64,000 bases of DNA, taken from NCBI RefSeq assembly GCF_030296555.1, contig NZ_AP027728.1, forward strand, positions 2,480,001 to 2,544,000, read 5' to 3'. Source of the DNA: Microbacterium suwonense. Its GTDB lineage: Bacteria; Actinomycetota; Actinomycetes; Actinomycetales; Microbacteriaceae. This document shows, in pieces, positions 18,766-28,566 of the stretch. Within the stretch, counting starts at the first letter, position 1, and each line of letters starts with the position of its first letter. The notes under the pieces were generated by a model that did not search any database, was not told the DNA's origin, and saw only the letters and a program-made list of their open reading frames with translations. A program made the translations under genes and the position numbers.

Positions 18766-18794
18766 GTTCACTAATCAGTGACGATATAGTGAAC
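18766..18794. promoter_or_regulatory. TetR operator between SDR and tetR genes
   Basis: GTTCACTA (18766-18773) and TAGTGAAC (18787-18794) form an exact inverted repeat. A second small dyad CACTAATCAGTG (18769-18780) overlaps it. The site overlaps the alternative GTG start of tetR at 18789, which supports the ATG at 18798 as the true start. Confidence 0.7.
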
Positions 18795-18797
18795 GGC

Positions 18798-19448
18798 ATG
18801 CACAGTCAAGAGGATCGGGCGCTTCGGCAGCTGTGGGGTCTGGGTGCACCGGCAGCGCGGGGTCCGAAGGCCCGGTGGAGCCTGGGCGAGCTCGCCTCGG
18901 CATCCGTTGAGCTCGCCGATGAACTCGGTCTGGACGGCATCTCGCTCAGCCGGGTCGCCGAGCGCCTGGGCATGACGACCACCGGCGTGTACCGGTACGT
19001 CGGCTCCAAGGCGGAGCTGATCGAGCTGATGGTGGATGCGGCGATCGGCGATCCTCCGCCGATCCCGGGCGAGGACTGGCAGCAGCGCTGCCGGGCATGG
19101 ACCTCGCTGCTCGCGGCGCGGTATGCCGAGCATCCGTGGCTGTGCGATGTCGCGCCGACGCGCATGCCCACCCAGCCGCGGGCCTACGCATGGATCGATG
19201 CGCTCGTCGGCGCCCTCGCCGACCACGCCGGCACGGATGCGCTGCGGCTCGCACTGCTGCTGGACAGCCTGGTGCGCACCTATGCCACGCTGGAGGCCGG
19301 ACTGCGCGACGCGACCCCGGCGCCCTGGCTCGGCGAGGCCGTGGCCGCACGCTATCCACGACTGGCGACGACCGCGCAGCAGGACGTCTCGGATGCGCTG
19401 CTCGAACTCGACTTCGCCGTCGACGTCGTGCTGCGCGGCGTGCAGTAG
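18798..19448 (+). CDS. TetR/AcrR-family regulator
   Basis: A 216-residue repressor. The helix-turn-helix spans roughly residues 40-65 (GISLSRVAERLGMTTTGVYRYV), with a KAELIELMVD linker and an all-helical ligand domain. The N-terminus carries about 25 extra residues before the DNA-binding domain. It most likely controls the divergent SDR gene and itself through the GTTCACTA dyad. Confidence 0.88.
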   Translation: MHSQEDRALRQLWGLGAPAARGPKARWSLGELASASVELADELGLDGISLSRVAERLGMTTTGVYRYVGSKAELIELMVDAAIGDPPPIPGEDWQQRCRAWTSLLAARYAEHPWLCDVAPTRMPTQPRAYAWIDALVGALADHAGTDALRLALLLDSLVRTYATLEAGLRDATPAPWLGEAVAARYPRLATTAQQDVSDALLELDFAVDVVLRGVQ

Positions 19449-19478
19449 CGGGCGCCGCCCCGGACGCCGCCCCAGGCG

Positions 19479-20690
19479 TCAGCGCAGCAGGAAGCCCGCG
19501 AGTACGCCGAAGAGCTGCGGAATGAACATGAACCCCAGCAGCACGGCGACCGCGATGATCGTCACCCACGATGCGCCGCGCTTCAGCCGTCGCCCCTGCG
19601 GCGCGACGCCGGGTGGCGGGGCCAGCATGCCGGCCGGCGGCGCGAACGGCAGGGCCCCGGGTGCGGTGGATGCCGTGCCCGGCGCGGTTGCGAAACCCTG
19701 AGCGCTCGCGGGCGCAGGAACTCCAGCGGGCAGCGGCGCTGCGGGTGTCGTCCGCGTCCGCGCCTGAGCTTCGCGCAGCCGGTCGTCGCGCCAGCGCGCC
19801 CACTGATCGAACTTGGTCATGAGTGCGCCGACCGTGCCGAACAGCCACGCCCAGGTCGCGGCATCCGTCGTCGATGCCGGGCGCTGCATGTACAGGAACA
19901 TCCAGTCGTCGACGATCTCCACGTCGAGCTGCGCGGCATGGTCGATGAAGCGCGCCATGATGTCGGGGGTGAACAGGTACAGCGCGTCGGTCTCATAGCC
20001 GCGCGGGCAGTACAGGGTGAAGTACCGGTCGAAGTCCCCCTCGAGCGAGAGGCGCTGGTCGCGTGAGAACGAAGTCGGCAGGTTGGTGCCCAGCGCGTTG
20101 TTGCCCAGCGCATCGAGCACGATGTTCGGCAGCGGTACGTCGAGCTTGACCGCGACGTAGCCCCACCGGTGCGTAGTGCTGTTCTTGCCGGAGCCGGTGG
20201 TGTACCGGTAGTTGCCGAACTCCACGAACCGCGGACTGTAGCCGCGCACCAGAGATGACGCCAGCCGACTGTGGCCGCTCTGGAAGATCATGCCAGGCAG
20301 CGGGGGATCGGCTACCTGGTGCTCGTACACCATGCCGTTCGCCGCCGCGAAGCGCGAGAGGCGGAAGGCGTTGACGCGCTTACGCCGCATCGACGTGATC
20401 GCGATCGGGATGCCGGCCCCGAGGATGAGGAGGATGACGATGACAGGGAGTACGAAGGCGCCGCTCAGGTGCCCCGTCGTCGCCGCGCTCGCGAGCACGG
20501 CGAACACCCCGATCATGGGTGCGAGGACCATCACGAAGACGACCGCGACGATCACGATGGTCGCGATCGTGCGCCCCGACGTCGGATGCTGCGCACGGAC
20601 CGTCCGCCAGAATTCCCGGACGGCGGCGGAGTCGACCGGATCGGTGAGCGGCCGGGTGTCGAACGGGTACGTCTGCATCGGCCCGGTCAT
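19479..20690 (-). CDS. Membrane protein of unknown function (DUF3137-like)
   Basis: A 403-residue protein with three predicted membrane segments: two near the N-terminus (IATIVIVAVVFVMVLAPMIG and a second near residues 75-95) and one at the C-terminus (WVTIIAVAVLLGFMFIPQLF). The central soluble part (residues 120-290) contains FGNYRYTTGSG and EGDFDRYFTLYCPRGYE, resembling DUF3137-type domains. A Pro/Ala-rich linker (about 310-370) precedes the last helix. No function can be assigned. Confidence 0.6.
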   Translation of the reverse strand: MTGPMQTYPFDTRPLTDPVDSAAVREFWRTVRAQHPTSGRTIATIVIVAVVFVMVLAPMIGVFAVLASAATTGHLSGAFVLPVIVILLILGAGIPIAITSMRRKRVNAFRLSRFAAANGMVYEHQVADPPLPGMIFQSGHSRLASSLVRGYSPRFVEFGNYRYTTGSGKNSTTHRWGYVAVKLDVPLPNIVLDALGNNALGTNLPTSFSRDQRLSLEGDFDRYFTLYCPRGYETDALYLFTPDIMARFIDHAAQLDVEIVDDWMFLYMQRPASTTDAATWAWLFGTVGALMTKFDQWARWRDDRLREAQARTRTTPAAPLPAGVPAPASAQGFATAPGTASTAPGALPFAPPAGMLAPPPGVAPQGRRLKRGASWVTIIAVAVLLGFMFIPQLFGVLAGFLLR

Positions 20691-20758
20691 CGATTCACCC
20701 GTTCCGCCGGTGCGGGTTCAGCCATCGTCTCCATGGGTCAACGGTAGCCGCGGCCGCC

Positions 20759-21484
20759 TCAGAGCGGCGCGACGATGTCCTGATGGACGTCCCACTCGGT
20801 GACCTCCGTCACCGTCTGCGCCCGCTGGCCGTTCACCTCGGCGACCGAGGTCGAGGCCAGCGGGGCGTAGTCGTCGGTGATGCCGTAGGCGACCTCGACG
20901 GGCGCTCCCTGTGCCTGAATGGTTCCGGTGAGCACGAAGACGTCCTCGCCGAGGCGAGAGTCCGTGCCGGTGACGTGGAGCGTGCCCGTGATGTTCTTCA
21001 CGGCCGCCGCCGGGTCGACCAGCGAGCCTCTCATCGCGCCCTTGCTGAGGGCGACGACGAGCGGATCCTCCGATTCCGTGTCGGCGCGCTGCCACGGCGA
21101 CAACGGTGGTTTGACGTACACGTCGTCCCCGATGACGATCGCCGATCCGGCGGCGGTCGTCGTCGCGATGGCCCGCTCCGAGGGGTTGTACGCCGCCGTC
21201 GTCTCGATGCCCAGCACCGTGGTCCGGATCGCATATCCGGCAGTGGCCCTGATCGCTTCGGTGACGCAGTCGGCAAACACCTGACCATCGATGGTGGCAC
21301 CCACGCGCAGTTCAGGGCAGTCGGCGTCCGTGGACGTGGCCTCACTCGGTGCCTGCGATGGTTGCTCCTGCGGCTTCTCCGGTGAGGTGGGCTCCGTCGT
21401 CGGATGCTCGGCAGCGCCCGAGCATCCGACCAGCATCGTCATGGCGAGCAGCGTCGCCCCGAGCCTCCACGTCCTGACGTGCAC
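20759..21484 (-). CDS. Secreted lipoprotein (LppX/LprG-like fold possible)
   Basis: A 241-residue protein with GTG start. A lipobox (MLVGCSG, Cys21) is followed by a Pro/Glu/Ser-rich spacer. The soluble domain has a pattern (AIVIGDDVYVKPPLSPWQ; TGTLHVTGTDSRLGEDVFVLTG) similar to LppX/LprG-type lipid-binding lipoproteins. Identity is only suggestive. It is a single gene, divergent from the FrlB-like gene. Confidence 0.6.
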   Translation of the reverse strand: MHVRTWRLGATLLAMTMLVGCSGAAEHPTTEPTSPEKPQEQPSQAPSEATSTDADCPELRVGATIDGQVFADCVTEAIRATAGYAIRTTVLGIETTAAYNPSERAIATTTAAGSAIVIGDDVYVKPPLSPWQRADTESEDPLVVALSKGAMRGSLVDPAAAVKNITGTLHVTGTDSRLGEDVFVLTGTIQAQGAPVEVAYGITDDYAPLASTSVAEVNGQRAQTVTEVTEWDVHQDIVAPL

Positions 21485-21647
21485 AGCGCTCCCTCCCGCC
21501 GGTCGCCATGATCACGGCGCCCCTGCCAGTCTGCCGAGTCGTCGCGAAAGAGCCGATGGGGAGGATTCCCCATCGGGAGGGTCGTGCTCGGATCATTCGC
21601 CGGAGGTGCAGACGGCGGGTGCAACGGACTGAATTCCCTCGCTTCTA

Positions 21648-21695
21648 TTGACATCGTTCCCAATCTGGGCCAGGGTACAAGTGGGAACGATCCCA
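21648..21695 (+). promoter_or_regulatory. Promoter and LacI-type operator of the left catabolic arm
   Basis: TTGACATCGTTCCCAAT (21648-21664) starts with a perfect -35 hexamer. ATCGTTCCCA (21653-21662) is exactly complementary to TGGGAACGAT (21682-21691), and the second half lies inside a near-palindrome TGGGAACGATCCCA (21682-21695). The -10 element is weak and probably lies around 21674-21681. The same 17-mer occurs at 28509, so both arms are probably controlled by the LacI protein encoded at 27330-28418. Confidence 0.75.
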
Positions 21696-21739
21696 ATTTC
21701 TCCGGATCCTGTTGATCCGGCCGACAGGAAGTGACCTCG

Positions 21740-22765
21740 ATGAGCCAGCTGATCCCCGTCCCCGATGACTTCGAAGCATGCGTCCAGCATGCGGTCGACC
21801 AAGACGACAAGGCGCGCGCGCTCGTCGATCGTGCGGTTGAGCGGGGCGTGGAGCGCGTCTATCTCGTGGGATGCGGAGGATCGCATTTCGGGACGTATCC
21901 GGCTTTCGACCTGCTGGACCGCTATGCGCCGAACATCATCAGTCAGCGCATCACGAGCGCTGAGCTGACCGCGCGCGCGCCGATCGGCCTGAACGACAAG
22001 GCACTCGTCGTGGCCGCATCGCATTCCGGGAACACGCCCGAGACGGTCGCGGCCGCCGAGTTCGCCAAGTCGCGGGGCGCGGTCGTCGCCGGCATCTCCC
22101 GCCAGGGCGACAACGGGCTCTCGCGCATCGGCGACCTGCACTTCGACTACCCCGACACGATCTCGATCACCGAGCCCAAGCTGGTGCACAACGAGCAGAT
22201 CGCCGCGGCGCTGCTCGACGCGTTCGGCAACCCCGACAAGGCCAGGCAGTTGCGCGCAGGCATCCCGGCTCTGCCCGGTGCGCTGCGCGCCGTCAAGGAC
22301 GAGATCGCCGAGACCGGTGAGCGTGTGGCTGATCTGCTCTCCGCTCCGCAGGCCCCGCTGAGCTACATCGTCGGTGGCGGCCCCGCCTACGGCATGGCCA
22401 AGATGATGGCATGGTGCTACTTCCAGGAGATGAGCTGGATGAACTCCGCCGCGATCAACGCGGGGGACTTCTTCCACGGCCCGCTCGAGATGATCCTCGA
22501 GGACACCGTGCTCGTCACGCTCGTCGCCGAGGACGCCAGCCGCTCGCTGGGAGAGCGCGTCGTGCGTTTCGCCGAAGGCCAGACGCGCAACTCCGCGGCC
22601 ATCGACACCGCAGCCCTCACCCTCCCCGGAATTCCGGCCGAGTCGCGCCCCGACCTCAGCCCGGTCGCACTGATGAGCGCCGAGCGCAGAGTGCTGGATC
22701 ACGTTGCGGCACGTCGTGGACATGACACGTCGCAGCGTCGGTACATGTACAAGATCGCGTACTGA
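21740..22765 (+). CDS. frlB: SIS-domain deglycase, FrlB/FraB-like
   Basis: A 341-residue protein with two sugar-isomerase (SIS) domains: VGCGGSHFGTYPA near residue 40 and AASHSGNTPETVAAAE near 95 in the first; YIVGGGPAYGMAKMMAWCYF in the second. NAGDFFHGPLEM resembles the active-site stretch of FrlB and FraB. Those enzymes split fructosamine 6-phosphates to glucose 6-phosphate and an amino acid. The FrlD-like kinase encoded next supports this reading. The ATG at 21740 is placed by AGGAAG upstream. Substrate amine is unknown. Confidence 0.75.
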   Translation: MSQLIPVPDDFEACVQHAVDQDDKARALVDRAVERGVERVYLVGCGGSHFGTYPAFDLLDRYAPNIISQRITSAELTARAPIGLNDKALVVAASHSGNTPETVAAAEFAKSRGAVVAGISRQGDNGLSRIGDLHFDYPDTISITEPKLVHNEQIAAALLDAFGNPDKARQLRAGIPALPGALRAVKDEIAETGERVADLLSAPQAPLSYIVGGGPAYGMAKMMAWCYFQEMSWMNSAAINAGDFFHGPLEMILEDTVLVTLVAEDASRSLGERVVRFAEGQTRNSAAIDTAALTLPGIPAESRPDLSPVALMSAERRVLDHVAARRGHDTSQRRYMYKIAY

Positions 22766-22786
22766 GTCGCGAGAGCGGAACAGCGG

Positions 22787-23653
22787 ATGAGACTCCTCGG
22801 AGCCGGCGACAACGTCGCCGACAGGTACCTGCATCGAGCAATGCAGTACCCCGGCGGCAACGCCTTGAACGTCGCGGTGTTCGCCGCGAGGCTGGGTGCG
22901 CACGCCGGCTACCTCGGCGTTCTGGGCGACGACGCGGCAGGACGGCAGATCATGCGCGCCCTGCAGGCGGAGCATGTCGACACGTCACTGACGCGCGTCG
23001 CCCAGGCTCCGAACGCCAGCGCCGACGTCGAGCTGCAGGGCAACGACCGTGTCTTCCTGCGCTCGGATCGATCGACGGCGCTGTTCGAACTGGACGATGA
23101 GCAGCTGGCGGCCATGGCGGACTACGACGTCGTGCACTCCGGGTACGCCGGCACGCTGCTGCCGCGCGTGCCGGAGATCGCGGAGCACGCGAAGGTGTCG
23201 TTCGACTTCGGCAGTCGCTTCGACCTCGCAGAGGTGGAGCCGTATCTGCCGCACCTGCATCTGGCGACCTTCTCGGGTGGTCATCTGGCCGATGCCGAGG
23301 CGCAGGAGCTGGTGAAGCGCGGACTTGACGGCGGGGCCGAGCTGGTGCTCGTCACCCGTGGCGCGGAGGGCGCGTACCTCGGGTCCTCCGAGGGCGTCCG
23401 GCACCAGCACGGCGAGGCGATCGTCGCTCGCGACACGCTCGGCGCCGGCGACGCGTTCATCGCCGGCGTGCTCGTCGGCATCGGCACCGGCAGGGGCATT
23501 CGCGCGACGCTGGTGGCGGCCAGCGCCCAGGCGGCGCAGGCATGTCAGGTGGACGGCGCATTCGACTACGGCATCCCCTTCGATGCGGCCGCAGCGCGAG
23601 AGCATGCGACAAGTCGGGACAGCACACACGAGAACAGGACGGTAGAGGCATGA
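22787..23653 (+). CDS. frlD: PfkB-family sugar kinase, FrlD-like
   Basis: A 288-residue ribokinase-family kinase. The N-terminus GDNVADRYLHR followed by YPGGNALNVAVFAARLG closely recalls fructoselysine 6-kinase FrlD. The catalytic DTLGAGDAFIAG motif (anion hole and Asp base) is near residue 220. It would phosphorylate an Amadori compound at C6 with ATP to give the substrate of the FrlB-like deglycase. Its stop overlaps the hyuA start (ATGA, 23650-23653). Confidence 0.78.
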   Translation: MRLLGAGDNVADRYLHRAMQYPGGNALNVAVFAARLGAHAGYLGVLGDDAAGRQIMRALQAEHVDTSLTRVAQAPNASADVELQGNDRVFLRSDRSTALFELDDEQLAAMADYDVVHSGYAGTLLPRVPEIAEHAKVSFDFGSRFDLAEVEPYLPHLHLATFSGGHLADAEAQELVKRGLDGGAELVLVTRGAEGAYLGSSEGVRHQHGEAIVARDTLGAGDAFIAGVLVGIGTGRGIRATLVAASAQAAQACQVDGAFDYGIPFDAAAAREHATSRDSTHENRTVEA

Positions 23654-25713
23654 CGCTGCGCATCGGGGTCGACACGGGCGGAACCTTCACGGACATCTGC
23701 GCCTTCGACGAGGAGACCGCGCGCGTGCACGTGCGCAAGGTGTCGAGCACTCCGGACGACCCGGGACGAGCGATCGTGCAGGGCGTGGAGGAGATCCTCG
23801 ACCAGATCGGAGGCCGGGAGATCTCCGAGGTCGGCTACTTCGCACACGGCACCACCGTGGGGACCAACGCGCTCCTCACCGGCCGCGGCGCCGTCACAGG
23901 GCTCATCACCACACGCGGGTTCCGTGATCTGCTCGAGCTGGGTCGCGGCCGCCGCCCGAGCATGTATGACCCGCAGGCGGACAAGCCGGCCCCGCAGGTG
24001 CCGCGGCATCTGCGCAAGGAGGTCGCCGAGCGCGTGAGGCACACCGGGGCCGTCGAGACCCCGCTGGACGAGGACGACGTGCGCCGTGCTGTGCGGGAGC
24101 TGCGCGCCGAGGGCGTTCAATCCATCGCCGTCTGTCTGCTCTACAGTTACCTCAACCCCGACCACGAACGTCGCATCGGCGAGATCATCGCGGAGGAGAT
24201 GCCCGGGGTGTACGTGTCGCTCTCGAGCGACGTGCTGCCGGAGTTCCGCGAGTTCGAGCGCCTCTCCACGGTCGTGACGAACTCCTACGTAGGGCCCGTG
24301 GTGGCCAATTACCTTGCCCGCCTTCGCGCCGTGCTGGCCGACCGCGGGCTCACCGCGGTCCCGCACGTCACCCAGAGCAACGGCGGAGTGATCCCGTTCT
24401 CCACCGCCGAGTCCCTCCCCGTGCGGCTCGTGCTGTCGGGGCCGAGCACCGGAGTGGTCGGCGCCGCGCAGATCTGCTCGGCGGCGGGTTTCGACGACAT
24501 CATCACCTTCGACATGGGCGGGACGTCGTCGGACATCTCGCTGGTGCAGGACGGTCGTCCGAAGGTCACCGCGGGGATGGAGCTCGATGGTCGTCCGGTG
24601 CGCTCGCCGATGCTCGACATCCACACCGTCGGCGCCGGCGGCGGTTCGCTCGCCTGGATCGACAGCGGCGGGCACCTGCGCGTGGGACCGCAGAGCGCGG
24701 GATCCTTCCCGGGGCCCGCGTGCTACGGCAACGGCGGCGGCGCCGCCGTCACTGACGCCAACGTGGTGCTGCGGATGCTGAATCCCGAGTACCTGCTGAA
24801 CGGCCAGATGAAGATCGACCGGGAAGCCTCCCTGGCGGCCGTGCGCCTTCATGCCGAGCAGCTCGGGCTGGGCGTGGAGGAGACGGCTCTCGGCATCCTG
24901 CGGGTGGTCACCGCCAACATGGCACGCGCCATCCGCGTGGTCAGCGTTCAGCGCGGGTACGACCCGCGCGATTACGCACTGGTCCCGTTCGGCGGGGCCG
25001 GACCGCTGCACGCGTCCCGCCTCGCGCGCGAGCTGGGGATGCGGCGCATGGTCGTCCCCGAGATCCCGGGCGCCCAGTCGGCGCTGGGCCTGCTGATGAC
25101 CGACGTGAAGACCGACTTCATGCGCACGCAGATCACGCTCGTGGACGAGAGTACCGTCGCTCAGCTCGACGACGTCTTCGCCGAGCTGAGCGACCGTGCG
25201 GCCGATTGGTTCGCGGAGGAGGACATCGACACGGCGAGTCGCGAGCTGCTCCGGAGAATGGACCTGCGATACCGGGGGCAGAACTTCGAGCTCGCGATCG
25301 ATCTGCCGGAAGAGCACCGGTTCGCACAGGCGGGTGCGGCACCCATCGTGGAGCTGTTCCACGAGGCGCACGAGCGCGTGTACGGGTACCGATCGGAGGA
25401 CGTGGCGGTCGAGGTCGTGACGTTCCGCGTCGAGGCGGCGGGCGCAGCAGCCCACGTCGAGGTGCGGCGCGACGAGCTGACGGCATCCGATCCGCTCGCC
25501 GCGGTGATCGGCGTGCGCAAGGCCTGCTTCGTCCCCGCCGAGGGCTATGTCGAGACGCACGTGTACGACCGAGCGCGCCTGACGCCGGGTGACGTGATCG
25601 CCGGCCCGGCGATCATCGAGCAGATGGACACGACCACGGTGCTCCTCCCCGGCGACAGCTGCCGGGTGGACGCGTACCGCAACCTGATTATCGAGATCGG
25701 AGACGAGGAATGA
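23650..25713 (+). CDS. Hydantoinase/oxoprolinase subunit A (HyuA family)
   Basis: A 687-residue ATP-dependent amidohydrolase subunit. The N-terminal phosphate-binding loop GVDTGGTFTDICAFDE is diagnostic for HyuA/5-oxoprolinase A, and a second ATPase-fold stretch is ITFDMGGTSSDISLVQDG near residue 290. With HyuB such enzymes open lactam or hydantoin rings using ATP. Here it sits between an Amadori kinase and a second subunit gene, all with overlapping stop and start codons, so it belongs to the same pathway. Whether the substrate is 5-oxoproline, a glycated form or a hydantoin is not decided. Confidence 0.9.
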   Translation: MTLRIGVDTGGTFTDICAFDEETARVHVRKVSSTPDDPGRAIVQGVEEILDQIGGREISEVGYFAHGTTVGTNALLTGRGAVTGLITTRGFRDLLELGRGRRPSMYDPQADKPAPQVPRHLRKEVAERVRHTGAVETPLDEDDVRRAVRELRAEGVQSIAVCLLYSYLNPDHERRIGEIIAEEMPGVYVSLSSDVLPEFREFERLSTVVTNSYVGPVVANYLARLRAVLADRGLTAVPHVTQSNGGVIPFSTAESLPVRLVLSGPSTGVVGAAQICSAAGFDDIITFDMGGTSSDISLVQDGRPKVTAGMELDGRPVRSPMLDIHTVGAGGGSLAWIDSGGHLRVGPQSAGSFPGPACYGNGGGAAVTDANVVLRMLNPEYLLNGQMKIDREASLAAVRLHAEQLGLGVEETALGILRVVTANMARAIRVVSVQRGYDPRDYALVPFGGAGPLHASRLARELGMRRMVVPEIPGAQSALGLLMTDVKTDFMRTQITLVDESTVAQLDDVFAELSDRAADWFAEEDIDTASRELLRRMDLRYRGQNFELAIDLPEEHRFAQAGAAPIVELFHEAHERVYGYRSEDVAVEVVTFRVEAAGAAAHVEVRRDELTASDPLAAVIGVRKACFVPAEGYVETHVYDRARLTPGDVIAGPAIIEQMDTTTVLLPGDSCRVDAYRNLIIEIGDEE

Positions 25714-27342
25714 GCGCTGTGGAGCTGGATCCCGTATTGGTGGAAGTCGTCGGGTCGGCCCTGTCGACCATCGTCGAGGAGATGAGCGAGACCCTCGTCA
25801 AGGCCGCATACTCGCCGAACATCAAGGAGCGCCGCGACTGCACCGCCAGTCTGTTCGATGCGGACGGGCGGGCGATCGCGCAGGATGAGGGCGGCTCGCC
25901 CCTGCATCTCGGCTCGCTGATGGGCATCGTCTCCGCACTGCGGGAGCGCTACTCGATGGATCAGATCCGTCCGGGAGACGTCTTCATCGGAAACGACCCG
26001 TACACGGGCGGTGGTTCCCATCTGCCGGACATCGTCTTGGCGACGCCGATCTTCGTCGACGACGAGCTCGCCGCCTGGGCCGCCGTGCTCGCGCACCATG
26101 CCGACTTCGGCGACCGCGGGCACGCGCACATCTTCCAGGAGGCCATCCGGATTCCCCGGTGCACCTCGTGCACGAGGGGGTGCGTCAGGAAGAGCTTCTC
26201 CAGCTCATCCTGCTCAACTGCCAGGTGCCCGAAGAGCGCATCGCCGACCTGCGCGCCCAGGAGGCCGCCCTGCGGGTTGCGGTCTCACGGTTCAGCGAGC
26301 TCTGCGACCGGTACGGATCCGCCGTGGTCCGGGCGATCGGCGCGGAGCTGCTGGACTACACCGAGCGCCGGACACGCGCGGCGATCGCCGAGTTCCCCGA
26401 TGGGGAGTACTCCTTCGAGGATCGCTTCGACTGCCCGGAGCTGGATGACGAGCTGACGCTGCGCGTGCGGATCGTGGTGAAGGGCGAGGAGATGCTCTTC
26501 GACTTCGCCGGGAACCCGCCGCAGGTGCGCGCGAGCGTGAACGTGGTGTGGACCGGTCTGTACGCGGCGGTCTACTACACGATCAAGACCCTCATCGATC
26601 CCGACATCGCCCCGAACGCGGGCCTCTATCGGCCGGTGACGATCGAGGCGCCGGAGGGATCGATCATCAACTGCTCGGCGCCCGCGGCGGTCAACGGACG
26701 CAGCGAGACCTGCCAGCGCATCGTCGATCTGATCCAGGGCGCCCTGGCCCCCGCGGTGCCGGAGCGCGTCACGGGTGCGTCCAACGGTGCGAACACCGGC
26801 GTGCACTTCTCGGGACACGACAGCGAGCGCGGTCGGGACTTCGTCTACCTGGAGACGATCGGCGGCGGCAGTGGCGCCCGGTACGACAAGGACGGACTCG
26901 ACGGCGTGCAGGTGCACATGACCAATACGTCGAACCTGCCGGTGGAAAGCCTCGAGGCGGAGTACCCGCTCATGGTGGAGGCGTATGAGTTCATCGAGGA
27001 CTCCGGCGGCATCGGCGAGTTCCGCGGGGGATGGGCATCCGCCGCCGCATCCGGGTCGAGGCCGAGGACGTGCACTACTGGCTGGACACCAGTCGGCAGA
27101 AGTCCCAGCCCTGGGGGCTGTTCGGCGGTGGGCCCGGTGCGTCGGCACGCAGCGTGCTCAGCGAGGACGCCACTCCGATCGACCACGGATACACGGTGCT
27201 TCAGCCCGGCCAGTGGGCTTCCATCGAGACGGCGGGTGCGGGCGGGTACGGCGATCCCGCCATCCGTCCCGTGGACGCCGTCGAGGCCGATGTCAAGGAC
27301 GGACGTGTCTCGGAGGAGACTGCGCGGCGCTATCGGGCCTGA
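25710..27342 (+). CDS. Hydantoinase/oxoprolinase subunit B (HyuB family, two frameshifts)
   Basis: HyuB-family protein of about 544 residues when joined. Part one carries IKERRDCTASLFDADG and GDVFIGNDPYTGGGSHLPD, both typical. The frame breaks in the C4 run at 26154-26157 and again in the G5 run at 27026-27030. Adding one base to each gives continuous sequence through GNPPQVRASVNVVWTGLYAA, NGANTGVHFSGHD and GYGDPAIRP. The ATG overlaps the hyuA stop. The end overlaps the convergent lacI gene by 13 bases. Breaks are probably sequence errors. Confidence 0.85.
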
Positions 27343-28418
27343 GCCGGAGGAGCGACCGACTCGCGCGTGATCAGCTCTGGTTCGAGCAGGTGCACGACCG
27401 GCTCGGTGGCGGCGCCGCGGATGATGCCGACCAGCACCGTGGCCGCCGTGGCTCCCAGATGCTGCTGGGGCTGCTCCACGACCGAGACCGTCGGCTGGAC
27501 CATGGTGGTCCAGTCCTGGTCGTCGAAGCCGATGAACGAGAGCTGATCCGGGATGCTGACACCGCGCGCGCGGATGCCTCGATACGCACCCGAGCTGAGC
27601 ACGGCATCGGTGGCGTGCAGGGCGGTGGCACCGGTGTCGCGGGCGAGGAAGTCCTCGACGGCCCGCTGCGCATCCTGTGTGGTGTAGCCGGATCGCAGGA
27701 TCAGGTCGTCGTCGACCTCCAGGCCGGCCTCGCGGAGCGCCCGAAGGTAGCCGATGAACCGCTGTGCGGAGGGGCGCAGCGGGGATCGGACGTAGGGATC
27801 GCCGACCCGCCCGCTGAGATCGTCCAGGACGGCGCGCTCCCGCGTGACCTCCGTCAGCAGGCCGATCCTTCGGTGGCCGAGCTCGATCAGCGAGCGCACC
27901 GCGCGTTCCGTGGCGGCGACATGGTCGACGGACACCAGGGGAAGGCTCTCCAGGCCCGGCATCCGGCGGTCGAGCAGGACGATCGGGAGTTCCTCGGCCT
28001 GCAGGCGGATGATGGCGGCCGGGTCCTCCTGGAAGACCGGTGCGATCGCGATGCCGTCGACCCGCTGCTCGGCGAGCAGTTCGAGGGATCGCGCCTCGAC
28101 GTCGGCGTCGTTGTCGGTGTTGCTCACCAGGACCTCGACGCCGGCTGCACGCGCAGTGTCGGCGAGACCGCGCAGCACGGCGGAGAAGAACGGGATCGCG
28201 ACATCGGGAACCACGATGCCGATCGTGTTCGTCGCGCCGGACTTCATCGCACGGGCGAGCTGGTTCGGCCGATATCCCAGGCGGTGGGCGGCTTCGAGAA
28301 CCTTCGTGCGCATCGTCTCGCTGGTGGATCCTCGCCGTGCCAGCACTCGTGCGGCAGCCGATTTCGACACCCCCGCTTCCTGCGCGACGTCGATGATGGT
28401 CACTGCCTCGTGCACCAT
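27330..28418 (-). CDS. LacI-family regulator of the two-armed catabolic locus
   Basis: A 362-residue LacI repressor starting at ATG 28418 (GGGAGG six bases upstream). The helix-turn-helix is TIIDVAQEAGVSKSAAARVL (residues about 7-26), with the hinge-helix region PNQLARAMKSG, then a periplasmic-binding-like sensor domain. It is encoded between the two arms on the opposite strand: convergent with frlB-frlD-hyuAB and divergent from the ABC importer arm. Matching operators GGGAACG(A/T)TCCC stand before both arms, which makes it the natural regulator of both. Inducer unknown, possibly an Amadori compound. Confidence 0.88.
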   Translation of the reverse strand: MVHEAVTIIDVAQEAGVSKSAAARVLARRGSTSETMRTKVLEAAHRLGYRPNQLARAMKSGATNTIGIVVPDVAIPFFSAVLRGLADTARAAGVEVLVSNTDNDADVEARSLELLAEQRVDGIAIAPVFQEDPAAIIRLQAEELPIVLLDRRMPGLESLPLVSVDHVAATERAVRSLIELGHRRIGLLTEVTRERAVLDDLSGRVGDPYVRSPLRPSAQRFIGYLRALREAGLEVDDDLILRSGYTTQDAQRAVEDFLARDTGATALHATDAVLSSGAYRGIRARGVSIPDQLSFIGFDDQDWTTMVQPTVSVVEQPQQHLGATAATVLVGIIRGAATEPVVHLLEPELITRESVAPPAQAR

Positions 28419-28508
28419 TGGGCCTCCCTGTCCAGTCGATCGCATCGTAGCGAAGCATGGGAGCCGCTTCGGTCGAGGATCGCCTGCCGCAAATCATCTC
28501 AGATGTTG

Positions 28509-28566
28509 TTGACATCGTTCCCAATGTGCGCAAGAGTGTCTGAAGACGCACTGAGGGAACGTTCCC
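28509..28566 (+). promoter_or_regulatory. Promoter and LacI operators of the right catabolic arm
   Basis: TTGACATCGTTCCCAAT (28509-28525) repeats the left-arm promoter word exactly. A perfect 12-bp palindrome GGGAACGTTCCC (28555-28566) follows. The distance from -35 to the palindrome is 11 bases, about one helical turn, longer than the equivalent distance at the left arm. The 392-base gap 28419-28810 also holds the lacI leader and a small open reading frame. Confidence 0.75.

Noticed and set aside
23566..25560. 664-residue minus-strand frame opposite hyuA
   Set aside because: Shadow of the HyuA gene, with no recognisable domain of its own.
25710..27342. HyuB as two separate genes or a decayed pseudogene
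   Set aside because: Both halves are conserved over their whole length, and the breaks lie in G/C runs like those in essential genes of this window.
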